64,000 nucleotides of DNA from Solirubrobacteraceae bacterium (GTDB taxonomy: Bacteria > Actinomycetota > Thermoleophilia > Solirubrobacterales > Solirubrobacteraceae). The position numbers and the translations under genes are program-made. Location of the stretch: positions 28,713 through 92,712 of the forward strand of contig JAPSGI010000014.1 in NCBI GenBank assembly GCA_031177685.1, given 5' to 3'. This document shows positions 56,902 to 64,000 of this stretch, piece by piece; position 1 is the first letter of the stretch; each line of letters starts with the position of its first letter. The notes beneath the pieces are model-generated. The model worked only from the letters and a program-made list of their open reading frames with translations, was not told the DNA's origin and made no database searches.

Positions 56902-57879
56902 ATGGCCGACATCCTGGTGTACGTCCTGCACTACGAGGGGGCGCTCAACAAGAACTCGCTGGGCGCGGTGTCCGAGGGCGCGCGGCTGGCCGGCGAGCTG
57001 GGCGGCGAGGCGCACGCGATCGTCGTCGGCGACGGCGACGACCTGACCGAGGAGCTGGCGGCGAGCCTGGGCAACTGGGGCGCGAGCAAGGTGTTCCGCG
57101 CCCGCGCGCCCGAGGGGCTGGCGCAGCCGGTCATCGACGCCATGGCCAAGGTCATGCAGGACAACGGCCACACCTACGCGCTGTTCGGCGGCGGCCTGCT
57201 CGGCTTCGAGGTGGGCGCCGGCCTGGCCGCGCGCCTGGGCGCGGGCGTCACGATGGAGGTCACCGAGGTCGACGTGCAGGACGGCAAGCTCGTCGCCGCG
57301 CGGCCGATCCTGCAGGACTCCAAGATCTCCAAGTCGCGCTACCGCGACAAGGGCGTCATCATCGGCCGCCTCAACGCCTTCGAGGCGCGCGAGTCCGGCG
57401 GCGGCCCGGCCACCGTCGAGGACGTCGAGGTCGAGCTCTCTTCGCAGGCCACCCAGGCCACGATGGTCCAGCGCGGCGAGCAGCGCGGCGAGGACGTCGA
57501 CATCGAGGGCGCCGACTTCCTGGTGGCGGGCGGCCGCGGGCTGGGCAAGCCCGAGGGCTTCCAGATGTGCGAGGAGCTCGCGAACGCGCTGGGCGGCGCC
57601 GTGGCGGCCACGCGCGCCGTGGTGGACGCCGGGTGGTACCCGTACTCGACCCAGATCGGCCAGACGGGCAAGACCGTCGCGCCGAAGCTGTACCTGGCGG
57701 CCGGGATCTCCGGCGCGATCCAGCACAAGGTCGGGATGCAGAACTCCGAGAACATCGTCGCGATCAACAAGGACTCCAACGCGCCGATCTTCGAGTTCTC
57801 CGACCTCGGGATCGTGGGCGACCTCAACAAGATCCTGCCCAAGCTCACCGAGGCCGTGAAGGCGAAGAAGGGCAGCTAG
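56902..57879 (+). CDS. etfA: Electron transfer flavoprotein, alpha chain
   Basis: 325 residues. The FAD-binding C-terminal half reads VAGGRGLGKPEGFQMCEELA, GAVAATRAVVDAGWYPYSTQ, IGQTGKTVAPKLYLAAGISG and VAINKDSNAPIFEFSDLGIVGD, all characteristic. It takes electrons from acyl-CoA dehydrogenases such as those at 35.9 and 47.5 kb. The ATG starts directly after the etfB stop. Confidence 0.96.
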   Translation: MADILVYVLHYEGALNKNSLGAVSEGARLAGELGGEAHAIVVGDGDDLTEELAASLGNWGASKVFRARAPEGLAQPVIDAMAKVMQDNGHTYALFGGGLLGFEVGAGLAARLGAGVTMEVTEVDVQDGKLVAARPILQDSKISKSRYRDKGVIIGRLNAFEARESGGGPATVEDVEVELSSQATQATMVQRGEQRGEDVDIEGADFLVAGGRGLGKPEGFQMCEELANALGGAVAATRAVVDAGWYPYSTQIGQTGKTVAPKLYLAAGISGAIQHKVGMQNSENIVAINKDSNAPIFEFSDLGIVGDLNKILPKLTEAVKAKKGS

Positions 57880-57881
57880 CC

Positions 57882-59618
57882 ATGGCGTCGCACAACGGCG
57901 CCGTCGTTCCGCGCGACTTCCCGCCGCCCATCGACTCCCCGGGGGAGATCGTCAAGCGGGAGCTGGACTCCGAGGACGAGCGCATCGAGGTCGGCGTGGC
58001 GATCGTCGGCGGCGGCACCGCCGGGCTGGCGTGCGCCAACCGGCTGCTCCAGCTGCTGGGCGACGACCCGGCGACGATGGAGCGGCTGGGCGAGGTCCCC
58101 GTCGCCGTCATCGAGAAGTCCAAGGCGTGCGGAGGGCACAGCCTCTCCGGCGCGGTGATGCGGCCCGGGCCGCTGCAGGAGCTGTTCCCGGAGCTGTCGC
58201 GCGAGGACTGGCGCAGGGAGGGCTTCGCCTACGGCGAGGTGGACAAGGAGGCGGTCTACCTGCTTCCCACCGGCAAGACGAAGCTGCGCATCCCGCCGCC
58301 GCCGCCCTTCCGCAACCACGGCAACGAGATCGTCTCGGTCGCCGCGCTGGCCCGCTACCAGGCACGTCAGGCCGAGGAGGGCGGGGCGTACATCCTCACG
58401 GAGACCGCGGCCACGCACCTGATCGTGGAGGACGGCCGGGTCGTGGGCGTGCGCTCGGGCGACAAGGGCCGCGGCAAGGACGGCCAGCCGCTGGGCAACT
58501 TCGAACCGGGCACCGACATCAAGGCGCAGGCGACCGTGCTCGCCGAGGGCTGCTGGGGCCACCTGACGGGCGCCGCGATCCGCGAGTTCGACCTCGGCGC
58601 CGACCGCGAGCCGCCGGTGTGGGAGCTGGGCGTCAAGGAGGTCTGGAAGGTCCCCAAGCCCCTGGACCGCCTCATCCACACGGTCGGTCCCTGGCCGCTG
58701 AAGATCTCGTCGCGCTACGGGCAGATCGGCGGCACCTGGCTGTACCCGATGAAGGACGAGAAGACCGGCGACGACCTGGTCTCGATCGGCTTCGTGGTCG
58801 ACCTCGAGTACGCCGACGCCACCACCTCGTGCCACGACCTGCTTCAGCTGTTCAAGACGCACCCGCTGGTGCGCAAGATCCTCGAGGGCGGCGAGCGCGT
58901 GGCCTGGGGCGCCAAGGCGATCCCCGGCGGCGGGTACTGGTCGATGCCCAAGCTCACGATGCCCGGTGCGCTGCTGGTCGGCGACGCCGCGGGGATGGTC
59001 GACACGGTCGCGCTCAAGGGCGTGCACCTGTGCATCCGGTCCGGGATGCTCGCCGCCGAGTCGATCTACCGCGCCCTGAAGGCGGGCCGGACGGACTTCT
59101 CCGCCTACGAGGAGATGATCGAGGACTCGCAGGTGGGCAAGGAGCTGTGGCAGGTGCGCAACACCCGCCAGCCCTTCCAGCGCGGATTCCTGCAGGGCGG
59201 GCCGCTGGTCAATCTGATGATCGCCACCAAGGGCCGCTTCCCGGGCGGGCGCTGGCACTGGCACCGCAACGACGAGCGCCCGATGTTCGTGGGCAGCACC
59301 CGCAACCGCTACCCCAAGCCGGATGGCAAGTACACGTTCGACAAGCTCTCGTCGGTCTTCATCTCCGGCAACGCCACGCGCGACGACGCGCCCAACCACA
59401 TCCGCGTGCAGAAGGACATCCCGCGCGAGCTGGCGGAAACCTGGGTGTGGATGTGTCCCGCGGGGGTCTACGAGATCCCCGACGACGCTCCGGACGAGGG
59501 GCCGGTCGACCTGATCGTCAACTACACGAACTGCGTGCAGTGCGGGGCGATCACCGCCAAGGGCGGCCGGCTCACCCCGCCCGAGGGCGGCGACGGGCCG
59601 CTGTACACGATCACCTGA
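57882..59618 (+). CDS. ETF:quinone oxidoreductase with an altered iron-sulfur site
   Basis: 578 residues: FAD site VAIVGGGTAGLACANRLLQ, GGHSLSGAVMRPGPLQELFP, GYWSMPKLTMPGALLVGDAAG and the C-terminal ferredoxin region. The enzyme moves electrons from ETF into the quinone pool at the membrane. The usual four cluster Cys are spaced like human Cys561, 586, 589 and 592. Here Cys525, Cys551 and Cys554 are kept, but the fourth position is Ile557 (CVQCGAITAKGG). Cluster type or ligand is therefore uncertain. It starts three bases after etfA. Confidence 0.92.
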   Translation: MASHNGAVVPRDFPPPIDSPGEIVKRELDSEDERIEVGVAIVGGGTAGLACANRLLQLLGDDPATMERLGEVPVAVIEKSKACGGHSLSGAVMRPGPLQELFPELSREDWRREGFAYGEVDKEAVYLLPTGKTKLRIPPPPPFRNHGNEIVSVAALARYQARQAEEGGAYILTETAATHLIVEDGRVVGVRSGDKGRGKDGQPLGNFEPGTDIKAQATVLAEGCWGHLTGAAIREFDLGADREPPVWELGVKEVWKVPKPLDRLIHTVGPWPLKISSRYGQIGGTWLYPMKDEKTGDDLVSIGFVVDLEYADATTSCHDLLQLFKTHPLVRKILEGGERVAWGAKAIPGGGYWSMPKLTMPGALLVGDAAGMVDTVALKGVHLCIRSGMLAAESIYRALKAGRTDFSAYEEMIEDSQVGKELWQVRNTRQPFQRGFLQGGPLVNLMIATKGRFPGGRWHWHRNDERPMFVGSTRNRYPKPDGKYTFDKLSSVFISGNATRDDAPNHIRVQKDIPRELAETWVWMCPAGVYEIPDDAPDEGPVDLIVNYTNCVQCGAITAKGGRLTPPEGGDGPLYTIT

Positions 59619-59661
59619 GAGGCCGCAACCTTCGCCCTCGGCCGCCTGTTAACGGGGTGGG

Positions 59662-60420
59662 ATGAGGCGCTTAGCCGTCACCTTCGCCGCCGGCGCGGTC
59701 GCGCTGGCCCTGTCCGCCGCGTCCGACCCCTCGGTCGCGGGGGCGCCCGAGCGCGAGGACGCCCGCCTACGGCTGCTGTCGTGCCGCGGCGCGGTCGATC
59801 CGCTGGGGCGCTCGCTGACCGTGGACAGCGCGATGAGCTCGCTGCGCGCGGGGGACCGGATGCAGATGCGCTTCGACCTCTACCAGCGCCGGCCCGGCGC
59901 GCGGCGCTTCCGGCGCGTGTCGGGCCCCGGACTGGGGACGTGGAACGCGGCCACCCCGGGCGTGGCGCGCTTTCGCTTTCGCAAGCCGATCCAGAACCTG
60001 CCCGCGCCGGCCTCCTACTTCGTGCGGGTCGTGTACCGCTGGAAGGACGAGTCGGGCGACGTGTTCGCGCGGACCGTGCGCGTGACGCGCCTGTGCCGCC
60101 AGCCCGATCTGCGGGCCGACCTGCACGTCGCCTTCGTCGGCACGCCGCGGCAACTGGGCGCCAACGTGTTCGCCTATCCCGTGGTCGTACACAACGCGGG
60201 GCGCGGCACGAGCGGCGACTTCGACGCGGCGGTCACGATCGGCGAGGCCCCGCAGCCCCCGCGCAGCGTCTCCGCGCTGGCCCCGGACGAGCGCCGCACG
60301 GTGGAGCTGACCGGAGCGCGCTGCCCGTCGGGGACGCCGGCCTCGGTCCAGCTGGACGCCGACAACCGCGTCGACGAGTCCGACGAGCGCAACAACGTCC
60401 GCTCGTTCACCTGCCCGTAG
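59662..60420 (+). CDS. Secreted CARDB-domain protein
   Basis: 252 residues with a signal peptide. The C-terminal 110 form a CARDB-type beta-sandwich: [35 protein letters not shown] and [20 protein letters not shown] are typical. The N-terminal beta domain is not recognised. Such domains mediate adhesion or assembly at the cell surface. ACGGGGTGGG precedes the ATG. Confidence 0.8.
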   Translation: MRRLAVTFAAGAVALALSAASDPSVAGAPEREDARLRLLSCRGAVDPLGRSLTVDSAMSSLRAGDRMQMRFDLYQRRPGARRFRRVSGPGLGTWNAATPGVARFRFRKPIQNLPAPASYFVRVVYRWKDESGDVFARTVRVTRLCRQPDLRADLHVAFVGTPRQLGANVFAYPVVVHNAGRGTSGDFDAAVTIGEAPQPPRSVSALAPDERRTVELTGARCPSGTPASVQLDADNRVDESDERNNVRSFTCP

Positions 60421-60437
60421 CGGCACGGCCGCATCGC

Positions 60438-60443
60438 TACACT
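60438..60443 (+). promoter_or_regulatory. -10 box of rpmE
   Basis: TACACT lies nine bases before the rpmE ATG, and no ribosome-binding site is present, so the transcript has little or no leader. A -35 box is not clear. Confidence 0.5.
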
Positions 60444-60452
60444 GATCCGACG

Positions 60453-60659
60453 ATGAAGGCCGCGATCCACCCCGAGTACGTCGAGTCCCACGTGCGCTGC
60501 ACCTGCGGGAACGAGTTCACGACTCGCTCCACCAAGCCCGAGCTGCACGTCGAGATCTGCTCGAACTGCCATCCGTTCTACACGGGGCGCCAGAAGCTCG
60601 TGGACACCGGCGGCCGGGTCGAGCGCTTCCAGCGTCGCGCGGCCAAGCGCCGCAAGTAA
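60453..60659 (+). CDS. rpmE: Ribosomal protein L31, zinc-binding form
   Basis: 68 residues: [20 protein letters not shown] with Cys16 and Cys18, then [19 protein letters not shown] with the second Cys pair. This is the C+ form that binds zinc in the large subunit. The stop TAA is followed at once by the GTG of the DUF1385 gene. rpmE, DUF1385 and prfA near each other is a frequent arrangement in Gram-positive genomes. Confidence 0.96.
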   Translation: MKAAIHPEYVESHVRCTCGNEFTTRSTKPELHVEICSNCHPFYTGRQKLVDTGGRVERFQRRAAKRRK

Positions 60660-61697
60660 GTGGCCACGCAGGCAAAGGCCGCGGAGGACACGCGGCTGCC
60701 TGACGGCGCCCTGATGGCGCAGCGCGACGCGCCGGTGGGCGGGCAGGCGGTGCTCGAGGGCGTGATGATGCGCGGCGTCTCGACGTGGGCGGTGGCGGTG
60801 CGCAAGCCGCTGCCCGAGGAGATCTCGCAGGAGAAGGGCGTGGACCCGCGGCTCGGCGCGCACGGGGAGATCGAGATCCAGTCCTTCCCGCTGGTGTCGA
60901 TCCTCAAGAAGCACCGGTGGATGCGACTACCGGTGATCCGCGGCGTGTTCGCGCTGTGGGAGTCGCTGCGGATCGGATTCCGCGCGCTGAACATCTCCGC
61001 CAACGCGCAGCTGCCGCCGGACGAGTCCGGCGAGGTCGAGGAGATCGGCAAGGGGACGTGGATCGGGACGGTCATCTTCGCGATCGCGCTGGCCATCGGC
61101 TTGTTCTTCCTGCTGCCCGTCGGCCTGACTTCGCTGTTCAAGGACTCGCTGCCCAACTCGGTCGTGTTCGTGATCGTCGAGAAGCTGATCCGGATCGCGA
61201 TCTTCCTCGGCTACCTGGTCCTGATCTCGCGGCTGCCGGACCTGCGGCGCGTGTTCGAGTACCACGGCGCCGAGCACAAGACGATCGCCTGCTACGAGGC
61301 GGGCCAGCCGCTGACGCCCGAGAACGCGAGCCTCTACTCGCGCCTGCACCCGCGCTGCGGGACGAGCTTTTTGCTGATCGTGATGGTGGTGGCGATCGTG
61401 GTGTTCGCCCCGCTCGGGACGCCCGAGTGGTACATCCTGTTCCCGTCGCGCGTGATCGGGATCCCGCTGGTCGCCGGCCTGGCCTTCGAGGCGATCAAGT
61501 GGTTCGGCCGCAACCGGCGCAAGCGCTGGGCGCGCGCCCTGATGTGGCCGGGGCTGCAGCTGCAGCGCCTGACCACGCGCGAGCCCGACGCCGCCCAGCT
61601 GGCGGTGGCGATCGCCGCCCTGGAGGCCGTGCTGGCCGTCGAGAACCCGCTCGAGGCCTCCGAGGAGGACAAGGCGGGGATGGAGGTCGCGGCGTAG
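60660..61697 (+). CDS. DUF1385 membrane protein (YqhQ-like)
   Basis: 345 residues. QRDAPVGGQAVLEGVMMRGVSTWAVAVRKP is the family opening, and YHGAEHKTIACYEAGQPLTPENA with LHPRCGTSFLL is the conserved His/Glu/Cys region between membrane segments. About four helices are predicted (near 136-160, 168-190, 236-255, 260-282). Its function is unknown. The GTG start directly follows the rpmE stop. Confidence 0.92.
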   Translation: MATQAKAAEDTRLPDGALMAQRDAPVGGQAVLEGVMMRGVSTWAVAVRKPLPEEISQEKGVDPRLGAHGEIEIQSFPLVSILKKHRWMRLPVIRGVFALWESLRIGFRALNISANAQLPPDESGEVEEIGKGTWIGTVIFAIALAIGLFFLLPVGLTSLFKDSLPNSVVFVIVEKLIRIAIFLGYLVLISRLPDLRRVFEYHGAEHKTIACYEAGQPLTPENASLYSRLHPRCGTSFLLIVMVVAIVVFAPLGTPEWYILFPSRVIGIPLVAGLAFEAIKWFGRNRRKRWARALMWPGLQLQRLTTREPDAAQLAVAIAALEAVLAVENPLEASEEDKAGMEVAA

Positions 61698-61979
61698 TCA
61701 GCCGTGCCGGACGAGGCGCCCGAGGGCCGACATGAGCTCGCGGGTGCGCTCCTCCTGATCGTCGGGCGAGCCGCCGACGATGCAGTGCTGGGCGTGGCTC
61801 TCGGCCAGCCCGAGCGCCACCTTGTCCAGGGCGGCCTGGGCCGCCGCGATCTGGACGAGGATGTCCGGGCACCAGCGGTCCTCCTCGACCATGCGCTGGA
61901 TGCCCCGCACCTGCCCCTCGATGCGCCGCAGCCGGTTGTGCAGCTGCTCCTTGGAGGCGCTGTAGCCGCGCTCGGCCAT
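61698..61979 (-). CDS. csoR: CsoR copper-sensing repressor
   Basis: 93 residues, all helical. The Cu(I) ligands are Cys37, His62 and Cys66 (DRWCPD, ESHAQHCIV), the same pattern as Mycobacterium tuberculosis CsoR. RLRRIEGQVRGIQRMV is the DNA-binding region. Copper binding releases it from its operator. The gene has its own copper-type box overlapping its promoter. Copper-efflux genes are not next to it; a small membrane gene is divergent. Confidence 0.93.
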   Translation of the reverse strand: MAERGYSASKEQLHNRLRRIEGQVRGIQRMVEEDRWCPDILVQIAAAQAALDKVALGLAESHAQHCIVGGSPDDQEERTRELMSALGRLVRHG

Positions 61980-61985
61980 GCGCCG

Positions 61986-62015
61986 ACTATACCCCGTGGG
62001 GGTACCCGCGCTCAA
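61986..62015 (-). promoter_or_regulatory. csoR: Leaderless csoR promoter with CsoR operator
   Basis: On the minus strand: TTGAGC (62010-62015), an 18-base spacer and TATAGT (61986-61991), six bases before the csoR ATG, so transcription would start at the ATG. The dyad TACCCC (61990-61995) and GGGGTA (61999-62004) lies in the spacer and touches the -10 box. It is the classic CsoR box, giving autorepression. Confidence 0.85.
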
Positions 62016-62047
62016 GCGCGGCGCCCGTCCGAGCCGATACGTCCGAC

Positions 62048-62197
62048 ATGGACCTCGGCGACCTCCTCGGTGGGATCTTCTCGCCCGCGCCGGCCTCGAA
62101 GCGCGCGCGCGGCCTCGAGCGCGTCCTCTCCTGGGCCGCGCTGATCGGCGTGGTGCTGATCGTCGGCTTCGTCTGGCTCGTGTACAGCGGCTTCTAG
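62048..62197 (+). CDS. 49-residue single-pass membrane protein
   Basis: A short start (MDLGDLLGGIFSPAPASKRA) and one hydrophobic helix (LSWAALIGVVLIVGFVWLVY). Nearly all codons end in G or C. It is divergent from csoR, 68 bases apart; the CsoR box is 44 bases from its start, so copper control is possible but not shown. Its stop shares CTAG with the patatin gene. Confidence 0.65.
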   Translation: MDLGDLLGGIFSPAPASKRARGLERVLSWAALIGVVLIVGFVWLVYSGF

Positions 62198-63762
62198 GTA
62201 GGCAGCTCGGCCGCCTCGGCCGCCGCCCGGCCGCGGGCGACCAGCTCGTCCAGGCGCGCGAAGTCCAGCAGCCCGATCCCCTGCACGTCGGGCTCGATCA
62301 CCACGTCGGCGTGGGCCTGGGCCGCCGCCGCGGTGTCGCTGCTGCCCAGGGTCAGCGTGCGCAGGAGCGTCTCGCGGATGCCGGCCTGCGCCGCGGGGTC
62401 GAAGCGCGCGGTGACGTCCACGGCGATCACCGGTCCCTCTCCGGTGGCCGCCATCTCCGCGACCGGCAGGTTGTCGAGTACCCCGCCGTCGACGAGCAGG
62501 CGCTCGCCGACTCGCACGGGCGGGACGATGCCCGGCAGCGCCACGCTGGCCGCGACGGCGTCCGCGACCCGGCCCGAGCGGTGGACGTTGAGCGTCCCGG
62601 CCACCAGGTCGCTGCTCACGCAGAAGAAGTCGCGGGGCATGTCCTCGATGCGCGCGTCGCCGAAGAGCCGCTCGAGCATCGCGCGCCCGCGCCGGCCGCG
62701 GGTCAGCGCGACGCGCGGAACCGTGTAGTCGCCCAGCGGGTTGCGGCGCACCAGCTCGTCGCGGCAGCGCTCGCGGATCTCGGCCGGGGAGCGCCCGAGG
62801 GCGAACTGCGCGCCAATCAGCGCGCCCATGCTGCACCCGCCGACCCGGTCGACGGTCAGCCCGGACTCCTCCAGCGCCGCGAGCACGCCGACGTGCGCGA
62901 GCCCGCGCGCGCCGCCGCCGGAGAGCACCACGCCCAGCGCCCGCCCGGCCAGGCTCCGGGCGACCCGCGCCGGATCGGGCCGCCGCGCGCCCACCGCGAC
63001 GACCCGATCGGCCTGCCGCCGGCAGAACGCCTCCCAGGCGCCGGCGGTCGCGGGAGGCGGCGGTGGCCGGCCGCGCGCGGGGGTGGGCGATGCCGGGTGA
63101 GGCGGCTCGGGGCGGGGGCTGTCGGCGACGAGCAGCACCTGGCCGCCGGCCGTCTCCGCGCGATCCACGGCCCCCACCCACCCCGGGGATTCCCCGGCCG
63201 TCGCCTCGTCGAGCACGTGGACTGTGCCGAAAGTGCGCAGCGCGGCGGCGAGCGCGTCCGACCAGTCGCGTGGGGCGAGGACGGCGATCGTGGTGGGGGT
63301 CGGAGGCGGTCCGGCGGGGACGAGCGCGCGGCTGGCGCGCAGCACGGCGGCCAGGTGGCGGGCCACCGCGAGGCTCAGCTGCGGGTCGCGGCGCAGGACG
63401 GCGTCGAAGGCCGCGGCGGCGATCTCCAGCAGCTCGCTGTCGCGGCGCGCGCGCACCGCCGCCGAGCGTGGCTCGCCCGTCAGCAGCGCCAGCTCGCCGA
63501 CCGCCCCGCCGCGCGCCACCTCGCGCAGCACGCTGCCGTCCCCGCCCACCACGTCCAGGCGCCCCGAGACCACGACGTACAGGCAGCCGCCCGGCTCGCC
63601 GGCACGGAACAGCCACTCCCCGGCGGCCAGCGTCCGCCGCACGCCGCCGGCGGCCAGGTCCGCCCGCGCGGCCTGCGGCAGCGCCGCGAACAGCGCCACG
63701 TCGCGCAGCGGGTCGGCCGGCGAGGCTTTCACCGGAGCCGATCGTAGAGCCGCGTGCGACAT
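62194..63762 (-). CDS. Patatin-like phospholipase with cyclic-nucleotide-binding domain
   Basis: 522 residues from ATG 63762. A cNMP-binding domain comes first (about 17-125): GEWLFRAGEPGGCLYVVVSG and GGAVGELALLTGEPRSAAVRA, the phosphate cassette. A Pro-rich linker follows, then a patatin domain (about 270-460) with the oxyanion loop GGGARGLAHVGVL, nucleophile GGCSMGALIGA and the Asp in VDGGVLDNLPV. This is the NTE/RssA-like layout: a lipid esterase gated by a nucleotide. A 13-bp inverted repeat covers its start. A second ATG three codons upstream is possible. Confidence 0.9.
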   Translation of the reverse strand: MSHAALRSAPVKASPADPLRDVALFAALPQAARADLAAGGVRRTLAAGEWLFRAGEPGGCLYVVVSGRLDVVGGDGSVLREVARGGAVGELALLTGEPRSAAVRARRDSELLEIAAAAFDAVLRRDPQLSLAVARHLAAVLRASRALVPAGPPPTPTTIAVLAPRDWSDALAAALRTFGTVHVLDEATAGESPGWVGAVDRAETAGGQVLLVADSPRPEPPHPASPTPARGRPPPPPATAGAWEAFCRRQADRVVAVGARRPDPARVARSLAGRALGVVLSGGGARGLAHVGVLAALEESGLTVDRVGGCSMGALIGAQFALGRSPAEIRERCRDELVRRNPLGDYTVPRVALTRGRRGRAMLERLFGDARIEDMPRDFFCVSSDLVAGTLNVHRSGRVADAVAASVALPGIVPPVRVGERLLVDGGVLDNLPVAEMAATGEGPVIAVDVTARFDPAAQAGIRETLLRTLTLGSSDTAAAAQAHADVVIEPDVQGIGLLDFARLDELVARGRAAAEAAELPT

Positions 63763-63791
63763 TGACCACATATATGGGGGTCAATGTCGCA
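63755..63791. repeat. Perfect 13-bp inverted repeat over the patatin start
   Basis: TGCGACATTGACC (63755-63767) and its exact complement (63779-63791) flank an 11-base AT-rich centre. The patatin ATG lies in the left arm. It could be an operator covering the promoter and start, or a 5' hairpin in the transcript. Confidence 0.7.
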
Positions 63792-63823
63792 AGGGGTGGC
63801 GGGCCGGCCGCCCCGGGCCGCCC

Positions 63824-63829
63824 TACACT
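63824..63829 (+). promoter_or_regulatory. -10 box of prfA, leaderless
   Basis: TACACT lies six bases before the prfA ATG, with no ribosome-binding site between. The expected transcript start is the A of the ATG. Confidence 0.6.
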
Positions 63830-63835
63830 CGATTC

Positions 63836-64000
63836 ATGATCGAGCAGCTGGTCGAGCAGGTCGAGGCGCGCTTCGCGGAGCTGGAGCGCGAGATGTCGGA
63901 CGCTGCCGTGATCGCGGATCGCGACCGCTACGCGGAGGTCGGGCGCGCCTACCGCGAGCTGGAGCCCGCCGCGCGGCTGGCCGCGGAGTGGCGGCGGGGC
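63836..64000 (+). CDS. prfA: Peptide chain release factor 1 (5' part)
   Basis: The first 55 residues, running off the window edge: MIEQLVEQVEARFAELEREM, then SDAAVIADRDRYAEVGRAYRELEP. This is the N-terminal helical domain of RF1/RF2; the position after rpmE and DUF1385 favours RF1. The GGQ and codon-recognition motifs are outside the window. Confidence 0.85.
   Translation, partial: MIEQLVEQVEARFAELEREMSDAAVIADRDRYAEVGRAYRELEPAARLAAEWRRG

Overview
The window is about 64 kb of very GC-rich DNA with dense, short-spaced genes. It looks chromosomal and most resembles a Thermoleophilia/Solirubrobacterales-type actinobacterium. The evidence is the gene families seen together: an FtsZ with a long disordered N-terminus next to ParA, a tandem pair of ArsA-type ATPases as in mycobacteria, an ergothioneine gene, a CsoR copper repressor, and rpmE, DUF1385 and prfA close together. 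The organism call is inference from content; there is no rRNA or tRNA in the window to confirm it.

Layout. 0-8.3 kb: partial egtB, a RibD-type reductase, glpX, a response-regulator phosphodiesterase, moeA, a degenerate GGDEF protein, and an RlpA-like wall protein behind a clear c-di-AMP (ydaO-type) riboswitch. 8.4-11.6 kb: the primary sigma factor with a near-consensus promoter, a lone PilT-type ATPase and an AIM24 protein. 11.6-15.7 kb: an accessory island with a PIN toxin-antitoxin pair, a 24-bp perfect palindrome, a small orphan gene, an IS1-type transposase remnant, a DUF5678/retropepsin-like pair, a decayed small gene, and a dead IS481 element with recognisable ends and a 6-bp target duplication. 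15.7-21.1 kb: an HxlR regulator with a dyad operator, an intracellular subtilase next to a free-standing propeptide-like protein, and the ArsA pair. 21.1-27 kb: a flavin monooxygenase, parA-ftsZ-gamma-glutamyltransferase-lipoprotein as one run, and a LON-domain protein. 27-35 kb: a methyltransferase-GH57-GT4 trio in the same order as the mycobacterial methylglucose lipopolysaccharide genes, then a secreted hydrolase and an acyltransferase.

35-43 kb: MeaB, an acyl-CoA dehydrogenase, a large SpoIIE-type phosphatase, a GGDEF/HD-GYP membrane protein and a response regulator. 43-52.4 kb: a pilin-like fusion protein, leucyl aminopeptidase, a thiolase-HAD-acyl-CoA dehydrogenase run, and a group of membrane and cupredoxin proteins. 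52.4-59.6 kb: a two-chain cobalamin acyl-CoA mutase whose key residues are those of isobutyryl-CoA mutase, split by a reverse-strand glycosidase, then etfB-etfA-ETF:quinone oxidoreductase under a dyad operator. 59.6-64 kb: a CARDB protein, rpmE, DUF1385, csoR with its copper box, a small membrane protein, a cyclic-nucleotide-domain patatin and the start of prfA.

Two themes connect the genes. First, acyl-CoA catabolism: mutase, MeaB, two acyl-CoA dehydrogenases, thiolase, ETF and ETF-QO together form a route for branched or short acyl-CoAs with electrons delivered to quinone. Second, nucleotide second messengers: EAL, GGDEF and HD-GYP proteins, a c-di-AMP riboswitch and a cNMP-binding patatin. 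Two layout habits are striking: many genes appear to be leaderless, with a -10 box 6-8 bases before the start codon, and many convergent pairs share a four-base CTAG or CTAA that is the stop codon of both genes.
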